A DNA stretch of 52,073 nt from Candidatus Saganbacteria bacterium (GTDB lineage: Bacteria; Margulisbacteria; WOR-1; JAPLLA01): positions 1-52,073 of the forward strand of contig JAPLLA010000018.1 in the NCBI GenBank assembly GCA_026387795.1. Reading direction: 5' to 3'. Below the pieces are notes generated by a model that did no database searches, was not told the origin of the DNA, and worked only from the letters and a program-made list of their open reading frames with translations. The position numbers and the translations under genes were made by a program. Shown piece by piece: positions 1 through 8,819 of this stretch (its first letter is position 1; each line of letters opens with the position of its first letter).

Positions 1-551
1 CCGCATCCGCATTCCATGGCCTTTAATGCGGAACCTTTAATAATCGGGGTTTGGTCGCCAGGGAAATCGTACTTTTTAAGCAGATCCCTGGTTTCTACCT
101 CTACCAGTTCAATCAGTTCTTTGTCGTCTACCATATCTACTTTGTTTAAGAACACAATCATGGAAGGTACGTTAACTTGGTGAGCAAGCAGGATATGTTC
201 TCTGGTTTGAGGCATGGGACCGTCTGCAGCGGAAACAACCAGGATTGCTCCATCCATTTGAGCTGCGCCTACGATCATGTTTTTAACAAAGTCGGCATGG
301 CCCGGGCAGTCGATGTGTGCATAGTGTCTTTTGTCTGTTTCGTATTCCACGTGTGCAATAGCAATGGTAATACCACGCGCTTTTTCTTCTGGTGCGGAGT
401 CGATCTGGTCAAAGGCTTTGGCTTGGGCCATTCCTTTGGTTGACAGATATTTGGTAATGGCAGACGTTAAAGTTGTCTTACCATGATCCACGTGCCCAAT
501 GGTCCCTACGTTCAAATGCGGCTTCCCTCTAACAAACTTTTCTCTGGTCAT
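1..551 (-). CDS. tuf: Elongation factor Tu, N-terminal part (truncated by window edge)
   Basis: Reverse-strand translation [36 protein letters not shown]...[39 protein letters not shown], with EF-Tu GTPase motifs. Confidence 0.98.
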   Translation of the reverse strand, partial: MTREKFVRGKPHLNVGTIGHVDHGKTTLTSAITKYLSTKGMAQAKAFDQIDSAPEEKARGITIAIAHVEYETDKRHYAHIDCPGHADFVKNMIVGAAQMDGAILVVSAADGPMPQTREHILLAHQVNVPSMIVFLNKVDMVDDKELIELVEVETRDLLKKYDFPGDQTPIIKGSALKAMECGC

Positions 552-648
552 TTTTATTACCTCCCCAAATAGATTGTGCGAGAAATTATACTATACATTG
601 CAAAAGGTTTGCAAGCATCAAAAAAGCCCGCTACTTTATGAGAGCAAA

Positions 649-720
649 GCCCGCGGCCGGAATTGAACCGGCGACCTTTTCCTTACCATGGAAATGCTCT
701 ACCTGCTGAGCTACACGGGC
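649..720 (-). tRNA. tRNA-Thr (anticodon GGT)
   Basis: Reverse complement gcccgtgtagctcagcaggtagagcatttccatGGTaaggaaaaggtcgccggttcaattccggccgcgggc folds as a cloverleaf with T-loop GGTTCAATTCC; lies upstream of tuf. Confidence 0.95.
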
Positions 721-823
721 GTAACGCTAGGGGAGAATTATATAATATTTATTTGAAAAACTCACGTGTTTTAATGGAGAGGAAACTTTTGATTGTAATG
801 AGTGGGGCATAGAGGTGTAATTT

Positions 824-1978
824 TTAAAGAACAGGCTTAGATTGTCCCAGTAAGGCAGGTAGCTCCTTAAGAGCGGTTTCAAGTGGAACAACATCAATTT
901 GCCCTTCCCGCATTCTTCTCTCCCCGCCATAAATAAAAAATGCTTTTGCCATAGGATAATCTTTTAAAAATGCTTTTAACCCAGAGAGAACATTGCCAGA
1001 AACTTTACCGGTCCTTTTTACTTCAAAAGCAAAAATCCCTTTAGCCCCATATAGCACAAAGTCAACCTCAAGGTTGTTGGCAGTTCTCCAATAATATATT
1101 TGGTAGCCTAAGCCGAGGCAATCATTTATAGCTTTTAGCTCTTGGAAAAGAAGGGATTCAAATGCGATGCCCTCTGCTTCTTCCGGAACGTCAAGCGGTC
1201 CCATGGGCCGCAAAGTCCGGTAAAGGCCAACATCAAAAAAATAAAACTTAGGGTGGACCACAATCCGTCTTTTGGCTTTTTTGGCAAAAACAGGCAGCCG
1301 GTAGCCGATCAGCAAATCTTCCAAAATAGCAAAATAATCCTCGACGACCTTTCTTCCTACGGCACAATCCCGTGCTACAGAAGAGAGGCTTAAGGTTGAA
1401 CCTTGAGAAAAGCTTGCTGCTTCTAGGAACCTGGAAAAAGCGCTTAAATTTCTAGTTAAGCCTTCTTGTTGGATTTCTTCCCGCAGATATGCGCCAACAT
1501 AGCTTTCAAGAAAAGCCTTTGGGTCGGATTCAAGATATGCGGCAGGCAAGTGGCCGTAGCGTAAAGAATGCTTTAAGTCAAAATCTTTTCCCAATTCAAT
1601 GGTAGTTAACTGGTGCATGGAGTAAGCCAGGGCCCTGCCGCCAAGCAGGTTATATCCTTTTCTGCGTATTTTTCTGGCGCTGGAGCCCGTAAGCACAAAG
1701 CGGTATCGGCGTTTTTCAATTAACCGGTGCACTTCATTTAAAAGCTCCGGGACCCTTTGTATTTCATCCAACACAATCCAATCGTCGAATTTAAGGGGGA
1801 TAAGGCTTTCGAGCCTCTGGGGGCTTGCCAGCAAGTCATTAAAAAGCTCGGATTCCAGCAAGTCTAAATAAAGAGCTTTTGGGAAAACGGTTTTTACCCA
1901 GGTTGTTTTGCCTGTCCCGCGGGGGCCAAACAAGAAGAAGCTTTTGTCTTTAGGTGGGCGAAGCAATCTGGAATACAT
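824..1978 (-). CDS. AAA ATPase with C-terminal DUF4143-like domain
   Basis: Walker A FGPRGTGKTTW, Walker B DDWIVLDEIQRVPELL, C-terminal nuclease-like VDFVLYGAKGIFAFEVKRT. Confidence 0.9.
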   Translation of the reverse strand: MYSRLLRPPKDKSFFLFGPRGTGKTTWVKTVFPKALYLDLLESELFNDLLASPQRLESLIPLKFDDWIVLDEIQRVPELLNEVHRLIEKRRYRFVLTGSSARKIRRKGYNLLGGRALAYSMHQLTTIELGKDFDLKHSLRYGHLPAAYLESDPKAFLESYVGAYLREEIQQEGLTRNLSAFSRFLEAASFSQGSTLSLSSVARDCAVGRKVVEDYFAILEDLLIGYRLPVFAKKAKRRIVVHPKFYFFDVGLYRTLRPMGPLDVPEEAEGIAFESLLFQELKAINDCLGLGYQIYYWRTANNLEVDFVLYGAKGIFAFEVKRTGKVSGNVLSGLKAFLKDYPMAKAFFIYGGERRMREGQIDVVPLETALKELPALLGQSKPVL

Positions 1979-2029
1979 GGTTCCATTTTACATTGTTTTT
2001 TGGAGTTGTCAACTCCATTTTGCAAAGAG

Positions 2030-2560
2030 CTAAAAGAACTCGCATTTTTTAAAAAGAGGAACAAACGGATAATTTGCCAAGGCTTCGGTCCCGCCTTCTT
2101 CGCGGTCTACCAAGGCCATAACCTTTACAACCTTACATCCAATTTCTTCTACTGCTTTAATTGCCTTTAAAGTTGATTCTGCGGTTGTAATAACATCATC
2201 TACAATAATTACTTTCCATCCTAGCTCAATAATCCCTTCAATGCTTTTCTTTAGTCCGTGTCCTTTTGCTTCTTTGCGGACCATAAAAGAAAAGAGCGGC
2301 CTGGGTAAATCTTTTGATAAAACAGAAACTACAGCTGCAATTGGATCTGCGCCCATTGTCAAACCGCCAATAGCATCTGCTTCTAAGTTTTTAATTTCTT
2401 CCAACATAAGGCTTCCCATAAGATAAGAGCCGTAAGGGTGGCAAGTAGCTTGCTTGGCGTCAAAATAAAAATTAGACTTCTTCCCTGAAGAGAGAGTAAA
2501 CTCGCCGATTTTTACGGCTTTTTCTTTTAAAAGGGTGAACAGCTCATCGCGCTTTGACAT
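2030..2560 (-). CDS. pyrE: Orotate phosphoribosyltransferase
   Basis: FTLSSGKKSNFYFDAKQ; PRPP motif VIIVDDVITTAEST. Confidence 0.93.
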   Translation of the reverse strand: MSKRDELFTLLKEKAVKIGEFTLSSGKKSNFYFDAKQATCHPYGSYLMGSLMLEEIKNLEADAIGGLTMGADPIAAVVSVLSKDLPRPLFSFMVRKEAKGHGLKKSIEGIIELGWKVIIVDDVITTAESTLKAIKAVEEIGCKVVKVMALVDREEGGTEALANYPFVPLFKKCEFF

Positions 2561-2590
2561 AACGCATGGAAGTATATCATGTTACTAGGA

Positions 2591-2878
2591 TTATTGTGAA
2601 GCAGCTTCCGGGGTACCGATCGGGACCTTTGCCCAGCCAACGTAGGTAAAATTTACAAGCCCAAGGTTAAAAGAAACTTTAAACTTGTACCAATTACGGT
2701 CTTCGGTATAGCCTAAAAGTTTGACCTCTATAGGAAATTCAAATACAACATTGCTTGCTTCAGAGGGCTCTGCGTGCAGTCTTTTTACCTGAAGGTCTGT
2801 TTCTTGCACGGCAAAAGCACTGCTGCAAAACAGGCAAAGGGCAAATATGATTATGCATATATAGGCAAAACGACGCAT
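2591..2878 (-). CDS. Small secreted protein of unknown function (possibly SH3-like)
   Basis: 95 aa ORF with N-terminal signal peptide ending SSAFA. Confidence 0.6.
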   Translation of the reverse strand: MRRFAYICIIIFALCLFCSSAFAVQETDLQVKRLHAEPSEASNVVFEFPIEVKLLGYTEDRNWYKFKVSFNLGLVNFTYVGWAKVPIGTPEAASQ

Positions 2879-2933
2879 AGGGTCCTCCTATATACTTAAT
2901 CGTCCCCAGAAAACCTAAACTTGCAATAAACCC

Positions 2934-4646
2934 CTAATTAATAAAAGGGACTAGTTTTTCTCTTAGCTGGTCAAGAATCTGCGGAGCCAGCTTTTGGATT
3001 ACCTTGTCAACTGTTTTTTGTATTTTGGGCACAGGAACAGGATTTTTTAAAGATCCCGTAAGTTCTACTTCCAGCTCTGCCTCGCCTTGGCTGTTTTTTA
3101 GGATGCTGTATTCTTTTGGCAATTTTGCTGCGAGATCTTTGGAAAAAACGAATTTCAGATTGTTCCCTTTTTGCCAAACAAAAGCAATTAGGTCCGCGCT
3201 CCCATTAAAGGAGACCTTTATATCCGTGTCTGTTACTGAAAAGTTGGACAAAGAAAGGACCCCGGAAGAAAGGGCAGCATCGCATAGAAAATCTTTTACC
3301 GCAATGTCTTGGGCAATGGCAGGCGTCTTAAGTGCCTTTGCCACTTCTTCCAAAGAGCGCAAGTGGACAAACTTGCCGTTTTTTAAAGAAACCTTTGCTT
3401 GCAGGTTCCCGTTTCTCACAAATTGGTCAAAAGTAAAACCTTTGCCTGTTCCAGAAACAGAAAAAGAAGCTGTTCCCTGAAATTTTTCTTTCCATTCTTT
3501 TTTGTTTTCCAGGTTTAGCAGAAAGGACTCAATAAAATCCGCGGAAAAAGGAGCAACATCAAAACCATCAAACGCAAACTCCTCAACTTTGTAGCCCATT
3601 GGTGAAGAGCTTGGGACAAGAGCGCCTTTTAAAGCAAGGGTTCCTCCATAGAGAGAAAAAGGCTTTACATTTGCCAGGATCCCCTGGCTGTTAACGGAAA
3701 CATCTGCATCCACTTTTTTGATTTTTATCTTTTTGTAGTATAAGTTTAACAGGGAAAGGGTCCCTTTGGCTGAAATATTTTGTGGGATAGAAAAACCTGC
3801 TCCTTTTTCTGCTTTGCCTGGTGCGGCTGCCGCTGCTCCTACTCCAAAAATCCCGAGTAGATTGTCTACAGAAAGCTTTTCCGTGCCAAGGGCAAAATTG
3901 ACAAGATATTTCCCGTCTTTTATTTGTGCAGAAAGTGTGCCCGCAAGTTTCTCTGGACCAATTTCTATAGACAGGTTGGAAGCATCCGCTTTTTGCTCTT
4001 TTAGGTTGATCCCAATCTTGGAATTAATGGCAACCGGAATGATTTTTTCTTCTTGTATGACAAGGCAAGATGCCCCCACATTCATTGGCTTTAGAAAAGA
4101 GAGGAGGATCCCGTCGATTTTTCCTTGGATGTTTTTTACAATAGTCTTTTTAGGCTTGCCTGATGAGTAGTCGGTATAGTTAAATATCCCGTCCTTTACA
4201 GAGAGGGAAGAAATCAAAAGGTTTAAAGGAGCGGATTCTTCCTTTTTTTTCTCTGCGGCTTTGCTTAAAACCAAATTCAGGCTTCCCTTGGCATTTTTTT
4301 CTAAAGAAAACTCTGCGCCCACTACTTCTATCCCATGGATTGTGAGCTTTCTAAGCAGAAGTGCCCACAAGTTATATTTTAAGTTTATGCTTTTAACGGT
4401 TAAAAGCGGTTTTTCGGAAAATCCGGGTTGGCTGGCAACCTCAACCCCTTCAAGTTTAATGCCGGAAAAGATGTCTGTGCTGATTTTTTCGATTTTTGCC
4501 GGGGCATGGAAAGTTTCTTCCAGTTTAGCGGTTACAAAGTTTTTGACCAGGTCCAAAGGGGCAAAATAAGTGCCAATTATAAAAATAGCAGCAAAAACAA
4601 AAACGCAAAAAAGAGCAGTGAACAAAAGGATTTTTTTCATAAACAC
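2934..4646 (-). CDS. AsmA family protein
   Basis: N-terminal TM then PLDLVKNFVTAKLEETFHAPAKIEKISTDIFSGIKLEGVEV; long beta-rich AsmA/DUF748-like body. Confidence 0.75.
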   Translation of the reverse strand: MFMKKILLFTALFCVFVFAAIFIIGTYFAPLDLVKNFVTAKLEETFHAPAKIEKISTDIFSGIKLEGVEVASQPGFSEKPLLTVKSINLKYNLWALLLRKLTIHGIEVVGAEFSLEKNAKGSLNLVLSKAAEKKKEESAPLNLLISSLSVKDGIFNYTDYSSGKPKKTIVKNIQGKIDGILLSFLKPMNVGASCLVIQEEKIIPVAINSKIGINLKEQKADASNLSIEIGPEKLAGTLSAQIKDGKYLVNFALGTEKLSVDNLLGIFGVGAAAAAPGKAEKGAGFSIPQNISAKGTLSLLNLYYKKIKIKKVDADVSVNSQGILANVKPFSLYGGTLALKGALVPSSSPMGYKVEEFAFDGFDVAPFSADFIESFLLNLENKKEWKEKFQGTASFSVSGTGKGFTFDQFVRNGNLQAKVSLKNGKFVHLRSLEEVAKALKTPAIAQDIAVKDFLCDAALSSGVLSLSNFSVTDTDIKVSFNGSADLIAFVWQKGNNLKFVFSKDLAAKLPKEYSILKNSQGEAELEVELTGSLKNPVPVPKIQKTVDKVIQKLAPQILDQLREKLVPFIN

Positions 4647-4673
4647 ATTATACCAAAATTTTGTGCAGAAAGT

Positions 4674-4700
4674 GAAATTCCGTGAGGAGGAGAACGATGT
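4674..4700 (+). promoter_or_regulatory. Sigma-28-like promoter (GAAATTCC-N11-aaCGATGT) upstream of the carbamate-kinase-like gene
   Basis: Matches the motif shared with 5983, 19596(-), 39781(-) and 45348; spacing exactly 11. Confidence 0.6.
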
Positions 4701-4743
4701 ATAGTTGTCGGTTTATTGTTAGTTGAATTATAGGAGGGGGAAA

Positions 4744-5934
4744 ATGGGAGTTTTTGCGCAAACAATGCATCAGGCTGGATATGTGGGGGAAATGAGCGGA
4801 AGGTGGCATGCTTTTTTAAGGAACCACGATAGACAAGAAGTCTCTTTACGTGAAATGCTTGGTTTAAGACAACGTAAAACCACAGTTATTGCAGTTGGTG
4901 GTAATTCTGTGGATGGGGCGGAAATGGAAACCGCAGATAATATCGTAAAATTTCGTGCACCAGTGGTTACCCACGGTAACGGCCCGCAAGTGGGTAAAGT
5001 TTCATTGGCAAATCCGGAGTGGTCCCTGGCTCGATGTGTTGAGCAAACACAATATGAAATAGGGGCAACCTTGACCAGAGAACTACAAGCAGCTGCAAGC
5101 AGGGCAGGGAGAACGATCGAAGTCTTAGTTGTTCCTACGCGCGTTATTGTTGATCCTAAAGATCCAGCTTTTAGTAACCCTACCAAAGGCATTGGGCTTT
5201 TTTATTCCGAAGATGAGATGCGAGCCATGGGACCATTAGAGGAAAAAGGAGATGGCTGGCATTATCTTTCGAGTAAGGATTGGCACATTAAAAAAGTTGG
5301 TAATCCTAAGGACGAAAGCAAGCCTTGGCGCAGGGTAGTAGGTTCTCCTAAGCCGCTTGCGATTCACCCAGAGGACTTGCAAGCAATTAAAGATGGAATT
5401 GCTGCAGGAAAAACAGTGATTGCTTGTGGAGGCGGTGGTGTATCCGGTTATTTTAAAGAGGGGAAATTTGTTGAAATTGATTCAGTTATAGACAAAGACT
5501 TTGCTTCTGCATTACTTGCCATGGAGCTAAGAGCAAGAGAAATGATTATTTCTACAGGGGTTAAAAGAGTTGCCCATAATTTTGGAAAACCCAATCAAGT
5601 AGATATTGCCTACTATGTGGCAGGAGATGCGGTTGAAGGGATATTGGACGGGCAGTATAAAGTCGGGCAAATGAAGGAAAAGGTTGAAGCAGGGGTTAAT
5701 GCCGTAAGAGATGGAGTCAACGTGGTTGTTATTACTGAACCGGGAGCCAACTGGCTTAGCATGGTGCAGGATCCAATTTCAGCCGAAGGAACCCTCATTA
5801 CCAGAGGACCTGATCCCAAAGGAAGACTGCGGGGGATAGGAAAACAGCTAGGGAATCTGGCTGAAGCAATTACAGGGAGCAGGCTAATTTTTCCGGACCG
5901 CTTACAACGCTGGCAAGTAACAGGCCAGAAATAA
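4744..5934 (+). CDS. Carbamate kinase-like amino-acid kinase with N-terminal extension
   Basis: VIAVGGNS, PVVTHGNGPQVG, DPAFSNPTKGIG, WRRVVGSPKP, VIACGGGGV, SVIDKDFASALLA, NFGKPNQ; start at ATG 4744 after AGGAGGGGG. Confidence 0.85.
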   Translation: MGVFAQTMHQAGYVGEMSGRWHAFLRNHDRQEVSLREMLGLRQRKTTVIAVGGNSVDGAEMETADNIVKFRAPVVTHGNGPQVGKVSLANPEWSLARCVEQTQYEIGATLTRELQAAASRAGRTIEVLVVPTRVIVDPKDPAFSNPTKGIGLFYSEDEMRAMGPLEEKGDGWHYLSSKDWHIKKVGNPKDESKPWRRVVGSPKPLAIHPEDLQAIKDGIAAGKTVIACGGGGVSGYFKEGKFVEIDSVIDKDFASALLAMELRAREMIISTGVKRVAHNFGKPNQVDIAYYVAGDAVEGILDGQYKVGQMKEKVEAGVNAVRDGVNVVVITEPGANWLSMVQDPISAEGTLITRGPDPKGRLRGIGKQLGNLAEAITGSRLIFPDRLQRWQVTGQK

Positions 5935-5982
5935 AACATAGCAGCACCAAAAAACAGAGCGCAAGAATGCCCCGCTCAAACT

Positions 5983-6009
5983 GAAATTTTCCCCTAAAAA
6001 TGTCGATAA
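5983..6009 (+). promoter_or_regulatory. Sigma-28-like promoter (GAAATTTT-N11-GTCGATAA)
   Basis: Shared motif with exact N11 spacing; about 50 nt upstream of the 6061 ATG. Confidence 0.65.
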
Positions 6010-6060
6010 ATACATAGGAAGGCTTGCCTGTATAGGAGGGCCTTTCCAGAGGTTTATTTT

Positions 6061-6858
6061 ATGAGCATAAGATTTGCAGATCAACCATGGACTTACCGCA
6101 AGATTAAAGCGCCATTGGCAAAAGCCAACAGCGCTTTGCGGGTTGCTACGCGTGGGTGGATTAGCCTGAAAACATTGGTTTTTGTAGCAGCTTGCATAGT
6201 AGCTGGGTTGTCATATTATTTAATGTGTGGGCAACAACAGAAACCGGTAAAAGAAGAAGTTTCGGCAAGCGAGGTTTTTACTCCCGGAACAAAAATAAAA
6301 GAAAGCGCCATGGATTGCAAGGAAGTAAAAGATTTTCTGGCTAAAGCAGAAGATGATTTTGGCAGCAGAGATTGTACAGCAGCTATCACGCATTATTTGC
6401 AAGTAGCGGGTCCTGTCCCAAGTAAAAAAGGAGAGGGGGTTTTGCACGGTTGGTGGACAGCAACAAGTGGGTTAAACAGAGAAGAGCTTCCCATGGGAGC
6501 ACAAAGAATTTTTGGAAAAGAAGAAGAATATGTGGGGGGGGGATATCCCACATTGGTAGTAGACAATCTTTTCCTCTCTTTTCCTGCTGATGGAGTGATT
6601 GCTTTTGCACTTCACAATAAAGGGGACTTAGCGCAGTTTAAGGTAGAGGTGAATGGACAAGAACAGCCAACTTCCGTAGAAGGCGATCTTTCGGTTTGGC
6701 ATACAATGGGAAAAGGTGAAAAAAAAGTGGTAGTGCATGTTGATGCACAAAAACTAGAAGCAGCAGACAGCCAGTTGCTTAAGTTTGAAATTGTCTTTAA
6801 GCCCGAAACATTAAATGTAGAAGTTTCGCCTGTAAGAGTTGAAGGAGGAAAAGATTAG
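6061..6858 (+). CDS. Membrane-anchored protein of unknown function
   Basis: 265 aa ORF, one TM near residues 38-58; stop overlaps the GTG start of the downstream GH8-like gene. Confidence 0.75.
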   Translation: MSIRFADQPWTYRKIKAPLAKANSALRVATRGWISLKTLVFVAACIVAGLSYYLMCGQQQKPVKEEVSASEVFTPGTKIKESAMDCKEVKDFLAKAEDDFGSRDCTAAITHYLQVAGPVPSKKGEGVLHGWWTATSGLNREELPMGAQRIFGKEEEYVGGGYPTLVVDNLFLSFPADGVIAFALHNKGDLAQFKVEVNGQEQPTSVEGDLSVWHTMGKGEKKVVVHVDAQKLEAADSQLLKFEIVFKPETLNVEVSPVRVEGGKD

Positions 6859-8819
6859 TGGCAAGCGTTGATGCAGCAAAAAGAATAACAGTTCAACCGC
6901 CAAAAGCAAGACCGATAACAAGCGGTTTTAGCGTTGGCAGGGGAATGTTGTCTGTTTTTCTCTTTGTTTTATTATTGGTTATTGGGGGAGGGTGCAAAAA
7001 AGAAAAGCCGGAGCAATCCCCGCGGCCAGCAGAAGAAAAGACGTTACGCATTACCCCTAAATTGCAGCAGTTGTCAGAGCAAATCATGCTTGGTTGTGGT
7101 TACAAAACTACTACATTAGGCGGCGTAGACCGAGGAGTTTCAATGCATCCCAATAAGAAAGCAGGAGGAACAAGCCCTTTGCCAATTCCTCCGGCAGGCA
7201 GCGATTTAAACAGTGACGGGTTTGCTGCTCCCGAAGAGATTCTTTTATATTTTGCGTTGTCCCCGGAAGAATTCCCGCTTACTTCTCTGCCGGATGTAAC
7301 AGAAAGAAAACATCGCACCGCAAAAGAAATCCCTTTAACAGGACCGGCAAAAAAAGCAGTAGAACAAGCACAAAACATGGTTGGCGAAAGACTCAAAGCA
7401 GGAGAAGTCCCTCTTTCCGCACTTCCTCATCCAAACCAGTCTATTTTAGGCAAACAAGACAAAGATGGAGACGAATGGGTGGCGATGTCTGGGAAACCAA
7501 AAATAGAGATAGCAAATCCAGAAGCACTGGCTTTATATGTAAAAGCGCAGATTTTTGAAAAGACTGGAGGGAAAAAGTCTCCCGAAGCTGTTACAGCAGC
7601 AGCGCTGAAAACAGAACCTGCGACTGCTAAAGCAGGCCCTGCTGTTGCCTCAGACGTACAAGCTCCGTCTATTAAGCTTTCCTTTCCCAATGTACATCTA
7701 GGCAATAAGGCATTGTGGGGACAACGCTTATCTACTTTCTGGGAAACCTGTTATGCGGGTGAAGGCGGATATTTGGTTTCATTTTTGGACTCAAAAGAGA
7801 GAAAAGGTTTAGTGGTAAAAGATCCTAGCCAAGATGGCTTGATAGTTTCTGAAGCTACGGGTTACGGCATGATTATTTCTTCCGGAACAGATATGGTGTC
7901 GCGTAGCAACCTGCATCAAAAATATTTTGATCAACTTTTTGTTGGATATCAGGCAATGGAAGTGCTAGGCGGTGGGCTCCCTGCTTGGAAAGTAGTAGTG
8001 GAGGGGAACCGTCTGAGGTTGGCAAAAGATGCAGGATCCGGGAATACCGCCTCAGACGCACTAGAAGACGTTTTCTTTGCCTTAACAATAGCAGACCAGT
8101 TGGTTCAAAAAGGAATTTGGAAAAAAGGGGAAATTGATTATGCGGCAGAAAGAGCAAGGATAAGACAGCAACTTATAGATAAGCTGATTATAACTGCCAA
8201 TGGCCGCTTGATTTTAGCTCCCTTGGCACAATATTGCGACGAAGGGGGGAGCGTAAACGTATGTAAAGCATTTCTTTTTAATCCTTCTTACGTTAAGGTC
8301 CTTTATTACTTATTGGATGGAGATCCAAAATTGAAACAACTGGCCCAAGACTCTTTGGCTTTGCTTATGGCACATGCCGGGTACGGATTGATCCCGGATT
8401 GGTCCAGGGTAGAGGTTTTGGACTCAAAGGAATTTTCTATTGGTCCTTCGGCTCAATCCAACAAACCTTCTTCACAAGGCTTTGATGCAATCCGTTGGCC
8501 AATCTCTATTTTAGGCGGTGGAGCAGAAGCGGGGAAAATGGCGAGAGAAGAATTAAGAGGAAGATCCCCACAAAAATTACTGGACAATTTTGAAGGGACC
8601 GGACAACCACCGGAAATAACCCTTTCTATGGGACTGCTTTTGGCATTTTCTTCCGGGGACCAAGCCTTGGTTACCGCATATGAGCAAGCCTTAGCCGCAA
8701 CATATAAAGAACAAGGATATTTTAGTGATATTAAAGGGAGATATTATAATAATTCTTTAGCTGCTCTGGCAGTGATTCTAACGTCTTTCCCTGATTTTTG
8801 GCAACAGCCTGTTAAATAA
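6858..8819 (+). CDS. Lipoprotein with glycoside hydrolase family 8-like domain
   Basis: Lipobox-like LLLVIGGGCKK; GH8-like VSEATGYGMIIS (cf. VSEGxGYGM) and SDALEDVFFALTIADQL (cf. TDADxDIAYALLxAD). Confidence 0.75.
   Translation: MASVDAAKRITVQPPKARPITSGFSVGRGMLSVFLFVLLLVIGGGCKKEKPEQSPRPAEEKTLRITPKLQQLSEQIMLGCGYKTTTLGGVDRGVSMHPNKKAGGTSPLPIPPAGSDLNSDGFAAPEEILLYFALSPEEFPLTSLPDVTERKHRTAKEIPLTGPAKKAVEQAQNMVGERLKAGEVPLSALPHPNQSILGKQDKDGDEWVAMSGKPKIEIANPEALALYVKAQIFEKTGGKKSPEAVTAAALKTEPATAKAGPAVASDVQAPSIKLSFPNVHLGNKALWGQRLSTFWETCYAGEGGYLVSFLDSKERKGLVVKDPSQDGLIVSEATGYGMIISSGTDMVSRSNLHQKYFDQLFVGYQAMEVLGGGLPAWKVVVEGNRLRLAKDAGSGNTASDALEDVFFALTIADQLVQKGIWKKGEIDYAAERARIRQQLIDKLIITANGRLILAPLAQYCDEGGSVNVCKAFLFNPSYVKVLYYLLDGDPKLKQLAQDSLALLMAHAGYGLIPDWSRVEVLDSKEFSIGPSAQSNKPSSQGFDAIRWPISILGGGAEAGKMAREELRGRSPQKLLDNFEGTGQPPEITLSMGLLLAFSSGDQALVTAYEQALAATYKEQGYFSDIKGRYYNNSLAALAVILTSFPDFWQQPVK

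Noticed and set aside
1142-1393. 83-aa ORF on + strand within the DUF4143 ATPase
   Set aside because: Antisense to a coding gene, no RBS or motif
3004-3480. 158-aa ORF on + strand inside the AsmA-like gene
   Set aside because: Antisense to a clearly coding ORF; composition reflects codon mirror, no motifs
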